From: Fidelibacterota bacterium
GTDB taxonomy: Bacteria; Fidelibacterota; Fidelibacteria; Fidelibacterales; Fidelibacteraceae
DNA length: 64,000 nucleotides
Assembly: GCA_030156395.1 (NCBI GenBank)
Contig: JASGMP010000002.1
Coordinates: 18,183 to 82,182 of the forward strand
Direction: 5' to 3'
Shown: positions 63,119 through 64,000 of the stretch, piece after piece
Layout: each line of letters begins with the position of its first letter
Numbering within the stretch: the first letter of the stretch is position 1
Notes under the pieces: model-generated
The model's database searches: none
What the model was told of the DNA's origin: nothing
The model's input: the letters and a program-made list of their open reading frames with translations, nothing else
Program-made: the position numbers and the translations under genes

Positions 63119-64000
63119 ATGGCAAGAAAACGATTTCTGCTTTCTTTTCACCTATCCCGCTTTATGAACCAAATCTTGGTGTTGTTGTTATTAACACTTT
63201 TTTGCTTTTTTACGGATACATTATCCGGACGGGAAATTCGTGTGGGTATCTATCAAAATCCACCCAAGGTTTTTCTGGATGAATCAAAAAATCCTCAGGG
63301 AATTTTTATAGATATCATGAATGATATTGCCAGGCGTGAACATTGGGAGGTGGAATATATCTTTAATACCTGGGATTCAAATTTAGTCCTTCTCAAACAG
63401 GGGAAACTGGATATCGTACTGGATGTTTCTTACCTGGAGGAAAGGGAAAATTTTTTCACATTCAACCATGTACCGGTCATAGAATCCTGGTTGCAGGTTT
63501 TTACCACCCGGACAACATCCCTGAATGCTATCCATGATTTAAACAACAAAAAGATTGCTGTTTTAAAAGGATCCATTCAGGAAAACTATTTAAAAGAGCA
63601 ACTCCAGCCCTGGTTTCATCTTGATTTTACCGTTTATTCCTATCCGGATTATCCATCCTCCATCAAAGCCCTGAAAGCCGGTGAAGTGGACCTTATAGTA
63701 GCCACCCGTTTTTTTTATTTCACCCTGAGTCCCCATGACGACATCATTCCAACTCCCATTGTTTTCAGACCTTCCCATGTCTATTTTGCCTTTCCAAAAA
63801 CACCGGATAATCCCCTTATTCCTGTTATAGACCGGCACATTTCCCGCATGAAAAACTCAACCCGTTCCGTGTATTACACATCCCTTCACACATGGCTGAA
63901 CTCACCTGAATCGTTTCGGATTCCTCAATATATCGTCTTACTTCTTATCGTCCTTGGTGTGGGGCTGTTCTTTTTTATCGGATTCACCATTCTTTTGAAA
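63119..64000 (+). CDS. Periplasmic solute-binding (SBP_bac_3) sensor protein, 3' end cut by window edge
   Basis: From ATG 63119 (GGAG seven bases upstream) 294 codons run to the window end. A signal or anchor helix (residues 17-35) precedes a complete extracellular amino-acid-binding type domain: REIRVGIYQNPPKVFLDE, NPQGIFIDIMNDIARR, KQGKLDIVLDVSYLEERENF and LKAGEVDLIVATRFF. A second membrane helix (PQYIVLLLIVLGVGLFFFIG) follows just before the edge. This order is that of BvgS-like sensor kinases, so a kinase or diguanylate cyclase module probably follows. It starts 53 bp after the sensor kinase stop. Confidence 0.88.
   Translation, partial: MARKRFLLSFHLSRFMNQILVLLLLTLFCFFTDTLSGREIRVGIYQNPPKVFLDESKNPQGIFIDIMNDIARREHWEVEYIFNTWDSNLVLLKQGKLDIVLDVSYLEERENFFTFNHVPVIESWLQVFTTRTTSLNAIHDLNNKKIAVLKGSIQENYLKEQLQPWFHLDFTVYSYPDYPSSIKALKAGEVDLIVATRFFYFTLSPHDDIIPTPIVFRPSHVYFAFPKTPDNPLIPVIDRHISRMKNSTRSVYYTSLHTWLNSPESFRIPQYIVLLLIVLGVGLFFFIGFTILLK

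Overview
The window reads as ordinary chromosome from a Gram-negative (diderm) bacterium, most likely anaerobic or facultative and probably from the Fibrobacterota-Chlorobiota-Bacteroidota (FCB) side of the tree or a neighbour such as Neomarinimicrobiota, Calditrichota or Cloacimonadota. The evidence is an LptF/G permease, outer-membrane barrel proteins, lipoproteins, a B12-dependent ribonucleotide reductase, an Etf-linked lactate dehydrogenase and families common in FCB genomes (DUF1015, DUF3467, DUF1460, secreted Ig-like proteins). The exact phylum cannot be fixed from sequence reading alone. No rRNA, tRNA, CRISPR array, insertion sequence or prophage was seen. Genes are densely packed, often with ATGA, TGATG or TAATG junctions.

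Layout. 1-6585 (minus): ffh (cut by the window edge), then a four-gene signalling operon: periplasmic TPR protein, a GAF-GAF degenerate histidine kinase, a receiver-kinase hybrid, and a receiver with a helical tail. 6989-11418 (minus): mdh, rplU-rpmA with promoter and terminator, corA, a DUF975 membrane protein and an exonuclease/endonuclease/phosphatase-family protein. 11419-12305 is a gene-free repeat island. 12306-18282 (minus) is a tight operon serA, DUF1015, membrane rhodanese, MauE/DoxX, MTA/SAH-deaminase-like amidohydrolase and UDP-sugar dehydrogenase, divergent from serB (plus). prfC follows, then a second repeat island (21249-21723). 21724-25864 (minus) is nrdJa-nrdJb-dut-nitroreductase, with a promoter overlapped by two NrdR boxes. 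26115-27548 (plus) holds three small proteins including a zinc-ribbon/DUF3467 pair. 27545-33224 has PAP2, STAS, rmuC (plus), lipB, dgt and an alcohol dehydrogenase. 33349-40519 is mostly envelope and secreted proteins, ending in a 1280-residue Ig-like protein with a C-terminal membrane anchor. 40636-44041 (plus) is etfB-etfA-glcD, matching the lctBCD lactate dehydrogenase/Etf complex. 44102-53011 (minus) has an AmpG-like transporter, deoA, a gamma carbonic anhydrase, lptF, a peptidase/propeller/barrel protein and HU. 53220-56092 is tldD-tldE, with TldD carrying a Tat signal. A penicillin acylase, a 1341-residue sensor kinase and the start of a periplasmic-binding-domain sensor close the window.

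Working together: nrdJab, dut and dgt manage dNTP pools. serA and serB supply two of the three steps to serine. The lct-type genes would oxidise lactate with electron flow through Etf. The most unusual items are the signalling operon with a kinase-dead partner, the exported TldD with a leaderless TldE, the peptidase-TolB-barrel fusion, the super-repeat in the 1280-residue protein, and the heptamer/nonamer repeat islands, one of which supplies the stop codon of deoA.
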